Shown piece after piece: positions 49,905-61,049 of a stretch of DNA of 64,000 nt. The translations under genes were made by a program, and so were the position numbers. Within the stretch, counting starts at the first letter, position 1; each line of letters starts with the position of its first letter. The stretch is from Angiostrongylus vasorum (lineage: Eukaryota > Nematoda > Chromadorea > Rhabditida > Metastrongylidae): positions 682,001 through 746,000 of the forward strand of contig JADANN010000311.1 of assembly GCA_018806985.1 (NCBI GenBank), given 5' to 3'. The notes below the pieces were generated by a model that had not been told where the DNA came from, made no database searches, and saw nothing but the letters and a program-made list of their open reading frames with translations.

Positions 49905-52900
49905 TTACTTCCACGAGCTTGGCCTAATCATCATAATGGACTTCTTCGGATGAATGAAATACTTTTTGTTACGTGTTTCCGAACCGCTGTAGGTGTAGAC
50001 CATGTAGCGACGACTAGGCTCAGTATCACCGTAGATCCCATTCAGTGCCACGTGACCACAGTTGCTGTGCCACCAGCCTCTGAAATAAATAAGCAAAATT
50101 GCAAGAGGCAACCAAGCGGCTAAGAAAACCCTTGTATAATTCGCTCAATAAAAAGAACTAGACCCAAAGAAACCGACAAAACCTTGGGGAAAAAATCATG
50201 AAATAATTACCCATGATTTCGAAACTGAGCACAATTCAGTCCAACAGCGTCATTATCTCTATCGATAGTGGTGAATGGATAACCATTATTCTCCATCAAA
50301 TAATCAGTAGAATTCGGACTAGTTAGATTTCCACGGAGAACAGGACCGAGTTCAATCACATACATTGACGAGGAGTCACCAAGCTGAAGCCCCAATGATA
50401 TGCAAAAATGGTTTTTAAAACGCACGCATATTCACGAAATCATTTTACACATCACCTTGAAAGGCCATTCCGCCCACCAAAAACCATCATTTTCCTTAAC
50501 ACAACCTTGACCTGAACAAGTGTCTCCATGTAGTTCAATACGAAGAGTCCAACTATCCATATTACGTGGAGCGAGGCGGTGGATCTTCACTAATCCGAGC
50601 CAGTAAGATCCTACAAAAGTAACCTTTGTGAGACTTCGCTAATATCAACTTACGCGAAGATTGTAAATGGTGGGACCTTTGATGTCTCCAAAACCTTCCT
50701 CATATTCATGCCATGTACGATTGTAGAAATAAACAGTAGGGCCAGTTCGCCTGAATTATTACTGCTACAAAAAATCATTTGATTGCTTCTCATGTCTGTA
50801 AATTTGCAGTTACTGCAGTGGTGGACAAAGATTATGAAGACTCGTAAGCCCATAAACAGAGAATTCTAGTAAAGTCCTCAGGAGGAAATCTCATCTACCT
50901 TTGAATAACTGTCCACCCTCCGCCAGCAGTCTCTTGATCACAATAGACAAGAAACGATTCGCCACCATCCGGTGAAACTGAGTAAATACCGGATCCACTT
51001 CTCGTCTCAGCATGAACAGAGCAATCCTGAAAAGATCATCAGAAGAAAAAAAAAACTCGCTCCCTAAATCTCCTAACAAATAAAGCAACAAAACTGACTT
51101 TTTCCACAGTACTGGATACAGGGATATTCGAAATTCCCGCACTCTGCAAAGCGAAGGTGACAACAATATTTACTGCTTAGTTTTAACCTTATTAAAGAAG
51201 AACGTGACTTAATAGTTCAGGACGGAATATTACAAGATGAAATACAACCACAACGTTGCTGAGATATTTGCAAAACTCTGGACCGCAGGCGTCTGCGGTG
51301 GGGAACGAACGCGCTATTGTCCTTTCCGGGGAGTAACGCGTTCATCACCACACCATGCGGGTCCTTCGTTTAGCCTGTCTCTCAGCTAGTTCTATCGATT
51401 AGCGCCATCAGCAATTGCCCGTCAATATAACAAGATGGTTTTCTAATATAAACTCATCATTACCTTCTCATACTACAGCAGCCGTCAGCAAAACGGCTTT
51501 AAGAAAAAAAAACCTGAAACATGTACCATTATTATAAATCGTTACTACTACTATTTCATAAATATCCTTCATGAGGGATCTCGAACAGACTAACCACAAA
51601 ACTACTTGTTATGACCCTTGATGATGGATAAGACGTTAAACGCGGATTTTAAACGTTAAACTTATATTTGCCTTCAGACGTAAGAGGATTTCGAAGTAGG
51701 CTCCATTTCGACTTCGTCAGATTGACCTGTACTTTTATTGCACACAGTCGTATTCACAATTGTAAATGTGCGTACGTTCCCAACGGGTTACCGCTTCACC
51801 GTGGCTGGGACGTGTTCCTGTGTGTCGGCCTACAATGTACAGCGGTGGAGTTCGCCCCCCAAACAGGGCATCCCAAGCTGAAAACGAGTGCGGCGTTTCC
51901 ATCAGAAAGCCCAGCTAAGAGTAAACCAATATCAGGATCCAGCAGCGTCCTGATATGAAACTAGTCGCATGGTGGCAAATCTCCTGATACAAAAGGGCGG
52001 CGACTGCCTGTGGTGGTGACGACCTGGGGCGCACTTTGGCTAGGCTGACCTCAGGACTCCAGCTGAACACAATAGCTAAACCAGCAAAACTCCGAAAAAT
52101 GGAGATTATGCTGGGCCCGCACAACCAGTGAGCACGGGCCGTCTAAGTACCCATCTAAGGGTCCAATTAAATAAGTAAATGTTTGCATGCTGATTGAATC
52201 CAGTACAGCCTTCAATCAATACAACCAGATGCGTGGGAGATAGCAAAAAGTCACCTCCAACAAGAAGCTTTACTCCAAATCATAGAGAGTAAGTAATTAA
52301 GCTCGGTATTCCAGCTATATCTTCATCAATATGCTTCGGCAACGACATTCTCAAAACAAAAAATTACTGCCAAGACGAAACCAGTACTGGTCGATTTTAA
52401 TGCTACGTATAGAATGTTCAACGACTGAATTCAGAGGAAAACTTTTTGTGAAAAATACCAATCTTATGGGTCTTCCTGCGCCGACGTACTCCTTGGAAAC
52501 GTGGACAGTACTTATGCAAGACGAAGGAGCGGTCAACGTTATCGATCACGTTCGTGAAAGTGGATGGGGAAGCAGGGTTGACTCGTTTTTTTTTCAAAAA
52601 ACCGACTTTCCTTGAACCTCGGTATGACTAGTCCACATGCGTTTACATTAAACTGCTATGAAATTTGAAAGCAAGCTAAACAACTTAAACACATTAGTCA
52701 ATGCTGAGGTTAGAGAAAACTAGGTTTTTGAAATATTGTTATGCTCTGTGCTAGTTCACAATGATACCGACTTCTGCTGGATGGATTGTCAGGGAAAAAT
52801 AAGTTATTATCACCGGACAATCATGTCAACAGTAAGCATCCTGTATAAAAGAGCATCGCCCGGTAAGGCTGCATCGTTTGAGCGCTACTCCACTGAAGAT

Positions 52901-54515
52901 CTGACTCGATACGACAACGAAGACACTACATCAAGAGTACAAAGAACTATGGACATCGACCCGGATCATCGGTTCTGAGGAAGACGAAGATGTTGAAACG
53001 TTTGCCGAATAGAAACTTCATGAGGACCTCATGTAAGCTAAACAATTTAAACATAAGTCGACTCTTACATTAAAAATCAAAAATCACTAGTGTTTCCGCA
53101 AAATACCATTGGAAACCCGCCAGAAACTAGGTCTCATGGTACATTAAGCAAAGAACAGGAATATCACCATCTAATAGTCATTCAGGTAGACCCTAAACGA
53201 AAAATATGGTAGTAATTAGCATTTCTTTTTTTTTCCTCGATGGAAGAAAACCCGTGTGCAAGTAACGATGTGTCAGAAAAAAAAAAGTAAACTTTACTGC
53301 GGCTTACTTAAAACACTCTATAATAAGCAGAAGGACAAACGGATAGGCAAAGAGATTGTTAGCATTCCTGATGCACCGAACAGTTTCGGTTTGGTCTACA
53401 TGTCACCAATGGGTTTTACCGTATAATCACGAGTCAACAAGCTCACCCCTCCGTTATGATCAATATAGCTCAAGAGTTCAATGTTTCCATCAGGAAGCTG
53501 AACCAAGAGTCACACCTCAACAAAACCAGTCAAGCCACTTTCTCGTCAAAGTGAATGAAAATTAAGCCCCTTCACACTAAAAACGTGGAATCTTCGCAAC
53601 CTTTCAGCAAGAGTACCAGGTTACCAAGATACACGACCAGAACGAATGAAAATATCCTCAGTATTTGTTCGATTCTGTAATTCAGTAACTAACGGTGATA
53701 ACTTACAAGGATTATGTGACTATTATTGCGAAGGGTTAACAGAGATGTTAACTATCCCCACTGTACAAGCAACAACGTGTATAGGGGATATACAATTGAT
53801 CATGGTCTAAACAACCACGCTTGAGGACAACCGTAAGTGGCAGAAGGTAAAGAACGACTACGGAGGAACAGTATGAAAGTAAAAGATAAAAATTACAATC
53901 CATAAAACACATAGCTACCCCACTCTATAAAGAATCAAGCAGAGGGAAAACAACAGAATAAAACACCGTTCACGATGTTCGACGCCTATTTTATCATTTT
54001 TGGAACAGCAATACCGCTTAAATAGAAGAAACAGAGGTAAATATTATTTGTTAGAAAGTTGGGTGCACATTGGAAAGGCGAAAACAGCTGAAATTCACTC
54101 GGACGGTGTAACTGTAACATTTAAAGCCCGTTGCGTCTCTCTCTCTCTTACTATACATATATATATATATATATATATACGCATATATATATATATATAC
54201 ATATATGTGTATACATATGTATATATGTAAGCATGGGCGCGTATTGCGCAGTGGTAGGAGGCGCGCTGCAATACACATGAGATCGATTCCCGAGCCCAAG
54301 GCTCACCAAGCTTTCCATCTTTCCGGGATCAGTAAATTGGTACCAGACTTCTCTGAGAGGATATCAGTAATAGTTCGATACATCGGTAGGCTACCGCGAA
54401 TCATTATAAAGACCAGATATGCATTCAGTCACCTCCAACGATGCTCAATGAAGTCGAAGGCATGTCGCATCTCTCAAGGACTGATCAACGCCTAAAGCTT
54501 TATCCTCTATCCTTT

Positions 54516-54584
<69 letters not shown>

Positions 54585-56446
54585 CATGTATACATATGCA
54601 TCATATATATATATATATATATATATGTATACATATATGTTATATGTACATGTATATAATATGATCCTGGAAACCACAATGCTTAGAGATGCTATACAAC
54701 AAGCACATATGGTATTTGGTTCGATCCAGGCCCAAATCAATTAAGCCTCCTGTCTCTCTGGAATCGGCATACTTGTATGAAAAAAGCTCCCTCCGATCTG
54801 CAATGTTGGGCGATAGCTCGTGTTGAAGAGCAGCATTTGACTGGGACCATGAAGAATATGTGATCTTCAAACAGCAGTCGAACGCGTATGCAAAACAGAA
54901 GACCTTTATGAACGAGAGATATAAAAAACGAAGTGAACAAAATACCACCAATATAATACACTAAAATGGACCAAAAAATCACAAACGAACATAAACGACT
55001 GAATGAATGAATGAACATACACATACCAGGTGATGTTTGAACACCTCAACTGGTGGTGATATAGAAGTCGTTTGAAGGTACTCCGTACGCTCAGCAGTGG
55101 TGGTCCGGCTCTTCGCTAATGGATTAGTATTAGCAGCAAAATTACCAGAGGTTGCTTTAGTAATAGAAGCAGTAGAACCCGTCGTACTTTCAATTAAAGT
55201 ATGGTTAGGACTTAAAAGCGGTCGCTCCTGCTCTCGGTAAAACGCTTCCATGGGACCACCTATTTCTGACTCTTTCTTATTAGACGAAATTTGCAAGAAT
55301 TGATTGTTTGGTTTGACTTGGTATGGCTTACGACGACTATAAGGCATGGTGTCCATTTTTACACCAAACGGTTCAAACTCCTTAAACAGAGAGAAACTTG
55401 AACCAATAAACAAAAAAAATTGACTCGAAAGAAGTCCTTATTAGTAGGGAGTCTCTTGGGGGTATCGTTGATTAGTCACGTTTTACCCACTTCTTTGATC
55501 TTGGCCAAAAGACCGCGTGTGGCGCAGCGGTTGGAGACGCCACTGCAAGACACACGTGAAATCGATCCCCGCGTCCATGGTCCACCAAGCCTTCCATCCT
55601 TCCGGGGTCGGCAAATTGATATCATACTTGTCTGAGAGGATAGCAGCACTGGCTCGATACATCGGTAGGCCACCGCGAGTCATTGTAAAGGCCAGAAATG
55701 CATTCAATCACCTCTAACGGTACTTAATGAAGTGGATTGCATGGCGCATCCCTCAGAGATTGATCAACGCCGAGAGCTTTATAGTTTATTTATTTTACCC
55801 ACTTGAATTCACTATTATATTAGTGAAGACCACCCTTGTGAAAATCGAAACTGCAGAGTAATCAACCACCTTATCAAATTAGTCGTTGTCAGAAGTCAAA
55901 ACAATGAGATAATAGACATTACCTACTTCAACATACATGGAACACCTAAAGCTCCTTGATTAAATCTAGATTTCTTTATAATTTTACGTCCTATTCTAGG
56001 AATTGGATGAGAAAACTACCTAAACTTACTGCTACTGAACCGACTTTCCTATAATCACGGAATGACTAATCAATATATCTCTTTGAATTGTACAGTTTAC
56101 ACGAGGTAACGTCGACTCCGACCATCGGCTTTGAGAAGGACGAAGCCCCCGAAGCCAAATAAAACTTATACAACAACCTCGTGTAAGCTGCACAATTCAA
56201 GACATAAAAATTTAATCTGGAGAAATTAAATCCTTATACCATATATAACAGTACCTGGTCGTCATAATCTAATGGAGTTCGCATATCAAAATGAGCATAT
56301 TCCACGTCTGAGTCAAATTCCACGTTCGATTCGCTCGTTTTCGAGGGTTGAAGTAAGGCAAATACCAATCCGACAACAGCAAGCAACGCCACAACGATCA
56401 AAGCTACCAGTAGAATAATGTGGCTGCTGTAAGAAGGAATGTCGCC
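49905..56446 (-). CDS. Single-pass membrane protein with C-terminal fibrinogen-related domain (8 exons, 5' end missing)
   Basis: Minus-strand exons in coding order: 56255-56446, 55027-55380, 51099-51143, 50899-51026, 50677-50750, 50456-50610, 50211-50383, 49905-50079 (TAA). All junctions agree in phase. The first exon has a 23-24 residue helix (HIILLVALIVVALLAVVGLV and on) followed by an acidic segment. The second is a Ser/Thr-rich stalk with several NxT/S sites. The last six form a fibrinogen-related domain of about 210 residues: DCSVHAETRSGSGIYSVSPD, YCDQETAGGGWTVIQR, EEGFGDIKGSYWLG, WTLRIEL, the Ca2+ site TIDRDNDA with the following Cys, GGWWHSNC and the final MMIRPSSWK. The domain at the C-terminus means type II topology, as in FIBCD1-like receptors; the ligand is unknown, but family members bind acetylated glycans. 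There is no in-frame ATG before the helix, so at least one 5' exon is missing. Confidence 0.85.
51235..51425 (-). repeat. SINE-4 copy
   Basis: AACGTTGCTGAGATATTTGC, GACCGCAGGCGTCTGCGGTG, ACACCATGCGGGTCCTTCGT. In the fibrinogen-domain gene intron. Confidence 0.8.
51783..52170 (+). repeat. SINE-3 copy
   Basis: GGTTACCGCTTCACCGTGGC to GGGCCGTCTAAGTACC and an AAATAAGTAAAT tail. In the fibrinogen-domain gene intron. Confidence 0.75.
52670..53060 (+). repeat. Penelope-type terminal repeat fragment (candidate) with hammerhead-like motif
   Basis: Direct repeats AAGCTAAACAACTTAAACAC (about 52679) and AAGCTAAACAATTTAAACAT (about 53033) bound the segment. Near its 3' end (52970-53007) lies CGGTT-CTGAGGA-A-GAC...GTT-GAAAC-GTT-TGCCG, where both outer arms differ from the 26.4 kb copy but still largely pair (CGGT with GCCG, one wobble). 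Confidence 0.45.
54152..54228. repeat. TA microsatellite, left part
   Basis: (TA)n with ACGCATA interruption, ending where SINE-1 begins. Confidence 0.9.
54232..54520 (+). repeat. SINE-1 copy splitting an AT microsatellite
   Basis: GGCGCGTATTGCGCAGTGGT head, box B GAGATCGATTCCCGAG, tail AAAGCTTTATCCTCTATCC. TA-repeat tracts abut both ends (54152-54228 and 54518-54660). Confidence 0.8.
54518..54660. repeat. TA microsatellite, right part
   Basis: (TA)n of about 60 bp, then interrupted TA tracts, starting right at the SINE-1 tail. Confidence 0.9.
54668..54800 (+). repeat. SINE-1 fragment
   Basis: Only the head and part of the body: ACAATGCTTAGAGATGC, box B TTTGGTTCGATCCAGGCCC, then ATCAATTAAGCCTCCTGTCT. 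Truncated at the 3' side. Confidence 0.55.
55512..55790 (+). repeat. SINE-1 copy
   Basis: GCGTGTGGCGCAGCGGTTGG head with good box A, box B GAAATCGATCCCCGCG, full body and ATTGATCAACGCCGAGAGCT tail. Confidence 0.85.
56095..56199. repeat. Small inverted-repeat element enclosing a decayed hammerhead-like motif
   Basis: Left arm GAATTGTACAGTTTACACGA (56095) and right arm TCGTGTAAGCTGCACAATTC (to about 56198) are complementary with few mismatches. Between them GGCTTTGAGAAGGACGAAGC and CCCCGAAGCC correspond to the motif region of 52970-53007, with damage. Confidence 0.5.
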
Positions 56447-56671
56447 CTTAAAAGGAAATCAAAGTCCTATTAAGAAAATGTTAAATCTTCAAACAGAAGT
56501 GGACTTGAAGTAAAAACGATTCCACGTTAACTGACGTTTGACTTATTTTCGCGATTTCATCACCGTTGATTAAAAATGTGCCATTCCAAGATGTCAATAA
56601 GTACTCGTTTAATGAAGAAGAGATCTTTGTAAACACTTCTCTTAGTAGTTATAGAATAACAGAACACTAAT

Positions 56672-56955
56672 AAAGGATAAAGGATAAAGCTGTTGGCGTC
56701 GATCAATCCCTGAGGGATGCCCCAAGCATTCGATTTCATTAAGCATCGTTGGAGGTGACTGAATGCATATCTGGCCTTTACAATGACACGTGGTGGCCTA
56801 CCGATGTAACGAACAAGTGCTGTTATTCTCCCAGAGAAGTCTGGTACCAATTTCCAGAGTCTGGAGAGATGGAGGGTTGGTGAGCCTGGGGCGCGGGGAT
56901 CGATCCCACAAGTGTGTAACAGGACGCCTCTGACCACTGCGCCACACGCACCCTC
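56672..56955 (-). repeat. SINE-1 copy
   Basis: Minus orientation: forward AAAGGATAAAGGATAAAGCT (two 7-bp tail units visible) to CTGCGCCACACGCACCC. Box B complement GGGGATCGATCCCAC. Confidence 0.85.
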
Positions 56956-57061
56956 TATGAAGCACATATAAAGCGTTTTTAAAAAAGAAAGCAAAATAAT
57001 CAAGTGTAGAAAAACAGAAAAGAAAAAACATAGTATGGCGATACAGGGATACAGCACTCAC

Positions 57062-57168
57062 CACTTACAAAGCCAATATTTCGTTGGACGTGTATGAGCA
57101 GCAATGCATGGATCCAATTCGCATGTCTTATACCTACACGTATCCAAGTTGGTCCTGTGCTGTCTCAT
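57062..57168 (-). CDS. Candidate 5' exon upstream of the fibrinogen-domain gene (weak)
   Basis: An ATG (57166-57168 on the minus strand) opens 35 codons with four cysteines (MRQHRTNLDTCRYKTCELDP and on) and reaches a strong donor GTGAGTG. It ends in phase 2, but the membrane-helix exon starts in phase 0, so a direct join gives a stop. It could connect only through an unseen exon, or be chance. Confidence 0.2.
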
Positions 57169-57849
57169 AGTGTTTCCCAAGAAGACATTAACCAGCTGTA
57201 AGAGTACGTAAATCGGAAATGACTAGCACAAAATCGACGAACTACATCCACGAACGAGTTAGGTAAAAAATCCGGAACCGATGCAGATACTCGTTACTAA
57301 GGGAAAATATTCGGCAACAAAAAAGCAAGGGAAATGTGAGTGAAAATTGAGTAGAGAGGATAAATCGAACTAATTGACGCTGACGTTCAAGTGCTAAGAG
57401 CTAATGGATCTTAAGGAACTTAAGGAACGAACATTCGTAACATTTAGAAGACGAGGGGATGTATTAGCCACAACACAAATCAATTTTTTAACATTCTTGT
57501 ACATAATCAGATAAGATAACAACTGAAAACTGGCTCAAAACGACTAAGGATAGGACAAAACGACCGATTTCGGATCTAGAAGTAATCGATTCAAGAACGA
57601 TAGTTCTATAACGAAATCCACTGCATCAGAGACATTCGTCTCACGACCCACAACCAGTGTGATCTACGCAAACCGCATGGTCCACGCATTGAATCACTTA
57701 TACGATAAGGTGTTAAATAACATAGATGACTCTAAATAACGTTGAAGAAACTATTTCACTTGCAAGGGGATATATCCAGAAATACGATCCGTTGTGCCAG
57801 CGGCACGGGTAAATCCATAATATTTCATCATACAATTCAGAGCCCAAAG

Positions 57850-58135
57850 GCGCGTGTAGCGCAGTGGTCGGAGGCGCCCTGCGATACACATGGGATCGAT
57901 ACCAGCGCCCACGGTTCCTATACTCCTCCATCCCGCCAGGATCCGCAAACTGTTACCACACTTGTCTGGGAAGGTACCACCACTGGCTCGATACATCGGC
58001 AGACCACCGAGAGTCACTGTAAAGCCCAGATATGACTTCAATCACCTCCAAACGATCCTTAGTGAAGTCGAATGCATGGCGCATCTCTCAAGGAATGACC
58101 AATGCCGAGAGCTTTGTCTTTTATCTTTTTAATTC
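57850..58135 (+). repeat. SINE-1 copy
   Basis: GGCGCGTGTAGCGCAGTGGT head, CATGGGATCGATACCAGCGC box B, tail GAGAGCTTTGTCTTTTATC. Confidence 0.85.
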
Positions 58136-58237
58136 AGAGTCTAGTAAAATGAAAGGTCATCCGGAGGACAAATTCGCTCAGAAACAGTGATACAATGCTT
58201 GTACCACCAAAATCAGACTGAACAATCGTAATACTTA

Positions 58238-58605
58238 CTTGGATACTTGGGCGGTCCGTCTTCACTGGTTGCGTGGGCCTCAACATATTCACTTTTTCGG
58301 AGTTTTGCAGGTCTAGCCATTGTAGTTCCCTGGTTGTCAGCCTGGCCAAAGTCCTCCTCCGGTCGTCACCACCACAGGAAGTCGGCGCCCTTGTGAACCA
58401 GAGGGAGATTTGCCACCACGCGACTAGTCTGATACTAGGACGGTGGTGAATCCCCGTATTGGTTTACTCTTAGCTGGGCTTCCTGACGAAAACGCCGGAC
58501 TGCTACTGAGCATGGGAGACTCTGCCGGAGGGGATGAATCACCCAGCTGTACATTGCAATCCGACGGGAACTGTTATACCATCTGGAGACGGTTAAGATC
58601 ACTAC
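58238..58605 (-). repeat. SINE-3 copy
   Basis: TACTTGGATACTTGGGCGGT, CCGTCTTCACTGGTTGCGTG, and the body to TATACCATCTGGAGACGG. Confidence 0.75.
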
Positions 58606-58854
58606 CACTCATTTTCGTCGTTTCTCCTCCTTTTTTCTTCTTGTTCTTTTTTTTCGAGACTACTCTAGGAAGAGAAGTAAAGTGGAAATTCTGCCTGGAT
58701 TCTCGTTTACTTGTGTGTCAAATTAGCATTTTTTCAAGAGTGACAAATGAAGTAGAACATCGTTAAAATAGAAATGAATTGGGAAGAAGCAAAACTCTTG
58801 TTATGTGAGAACGATTTAATCCTATACTTTTAATCACAATTTTAACTTATTATT

Positions 58855-59060
58855 TACTGCCTACTCTTTTTAACGGCAGGGTATATATTGCGAAATATAA
58901 CTAATGATGCTGAGGTATTTGCAAAACTCCGCACCGCAGGTGTCTGCGGTGGGGGAACGAACGCGCTATTGTCCTTTCCGGGTAGTAGCGCATTCACCAC
59001 CACACCATGCGGGTCCTTCGTTTCGCCTGTCTCTCAGCTAGTTATATCGATCTTTTGCCA
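58855..59060 (-). repeat. SINE-4 copy
   Basis: ACTGCCTACTCTTTTTAACG, GCACCGCAGGTGTCTGCGGT, CGTTTCGCCTGTCTCTCAGC. Immediately next to the SINE-1 copy at 59130. Confidence 0.8.
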
Positions 59061-59129
59061 TCATGCCTACATACCATGCCACCATGTGATGGTGAGTCCC
59101 GGTATCTACATAAATCCGATAAAAAAGAT

Positions 59130-59405
59130 TAGAGATAAAGCTTTCGGCGTTGATCAATCCCTGGGAGGTGCGTCATGCATCCGACTTCATTAAGCATCGT
59201 TGGAGGCGATTGAATGCATATTTGGCCTACATAATGACTGGGGTTGGCCTACCACTGTGTTAAGCCAGTGCTGTTTTCCTCCCAGACAGGCCTGGTATCA
59301 ATATGACGACCCCGGAAGAATGGAGGGCTTGGTGAGCCTGAGGCTCGGGGATCGACTCCATGTGTGTTGCAGGGCACCTCCGACTACTGTGCTACACGCG
59401 CCATT
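59130..59405 (-). repeat. SINE-1 copy
   Basis: Minus orientation: forward AGATAAAGCTTTCGGCGTTG to CTGTGCTACACGCGCCATT. Confidence 0.8.
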
Positions 59406-60032
59406 ACATATACTTGATAAATATACTAAATAGAAGCGCGAAGCTGTTGATGACGTGGATAATCAGTTTCGAAGCTTCGCCATGTTAGTGAGTGTAGAAC
59501 AGGAATGGTAAGTACTCAGATAGAGTACATCCTTCAGTAGTTCGATACGATTCTTCCATTAAAAGATTATTGATTGAGCCGAAAGCACAGTAAGTATGAA
59601 GTTATAGAGATGGAATTTATTGAAGGAATGCGAAAGGAAAAAACATGCAGTGATTCAGAAACAGGTTATAATGGAGTGTTTTATAGTTTCACACAACATG
59701 AATAGGAGACAATCGATAGATCTTAGCACGTTTACTAGTAATTTCAATGAAAAAAGTAATGTAGAATAGGTTAACACAACAACAATGACCTTAAGCGAAC
59801 GAAACACGCACTAGACATGACCGCGTACGAAAATTGCGCTCCAAAAAACTAGTCGTAGACCTAAAACAGACATTTCGTCTTCACTGCAATTGATTGTATC
59901 ATATAACAACCACAGAGTAGCGTTCTCGATTGACTAAAAAGTACTGCCATATGAAAGAATCCTAATTGGAAAGATCGCATCACGTCTTTGTCACGCAATG
60001 ATTTTAAAAAGTTGTTCACGGTTTTGTTTTAA

Positions 60033-60300
60033 GACGCGTATAGCGCAGTTCTTAGAGATGTCATACAATACAAACACGTGGTCGATGGTTCGATCTTGGT
60101 TCCAGTTTAACCAAACCCTCTATCCTTACAGGTTCAGCGGCAAAGTGGTCTCAGATTTGACACATCTCCTTAAGTGTTTGTAAAAGCAAGGTATGAATTC
60201 GCATTCATCTTAACAGTGCTTATCGAATAGAATCGAATGAATGGCACATCGCTTATGGACTGATCAACGGGGAACACTTCATCCACTATCGCTTTTTATT
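60033..60300 (+). repeat. SINE-1 copy, diverged
   Basis: GACGCGTATAGCGCAGTTCT head and box B GATGGTTCGATCTTGG are well kept; the body is diverged, tail CATCCACTATCGC. Confidence 0.7.
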
Positions 60301-60679
60301 TGTTAAGATCTAGGTTACTTATGGTCATAACAACGAAACACTGAAAAATGATCAGTAGCGCTTACTCAGTAACAACAAAAGATGCATCCACACAATAGCA
60401 GTTATATTACGCTTACAAGCAAAGAATACATCAATGAGTGTCGTTCGATAAAATCAATTAGCTAATGTATATGAGTTACTACAAAATGGGAAGATTTCTC
60501 TTTTTCTTATGGATGCAAAATACTATCACTGTTTTTTAATGCTGAATCTCTTTTTTTTTATTTTCAGACTAGTTCAAGAGCACCAACCAACGGCAATCGA
60601 AAACAACGGATGAGTTCGTCATCGCCGGTGGACTATCTTTTTTCTAAATGTTGTTTTAGAATTTTTTTTATTTCTTTTT

Positions 60680-61045
60680 TTTTATACGGCCCGGCTCCAC
60701 ATCTACTGTGCGGATCCCAGCACTTCTCACATTCGATTCTTTCCATCACATCCATCATCCACGAAGATCTTCCAACTTTTACATGTGGATTCGACTGCTG
60801 CTTCACGATTTTCATTTCATCTTGAATGTCGTGGAATGCTGATCGAGTCGGTTCTACCTGAAGCCCTGAGATAGCCGGCCTGGGGCGTTCCCAGTTGCAC
60901 TGCAGAGAGTGGATTTTTCCCAGACAAGTCCGGAACCAATTTTCCATTTCCGTAGGAATGAGAGGCTTACTGAGGCTGGTGTAGGATCGAAATAGCACCG
61001 TGATCGCAATAATCGGCATCACTACCACAGTGTTATCCGTCCCCT
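60680..61045 (-). repeat. SINE-2 copy
   Basis: Close relative of the 38.3 kb copy, in the same orientation; the two share CTGTGCGGATCCCAGCACTT and TCTCACATTCGATTC, the body GATTTTCATTTCAT, and the tRNA-like head next to ACTACCACAGTGTTATCCG. Confidence 0.8.
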
Positions 61046-61049
61046 GTTG

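Noticed and set aside
54441..54740. Tyr/Ile-rich open frames
   Set aside because: Translations of the TA microsatellite.
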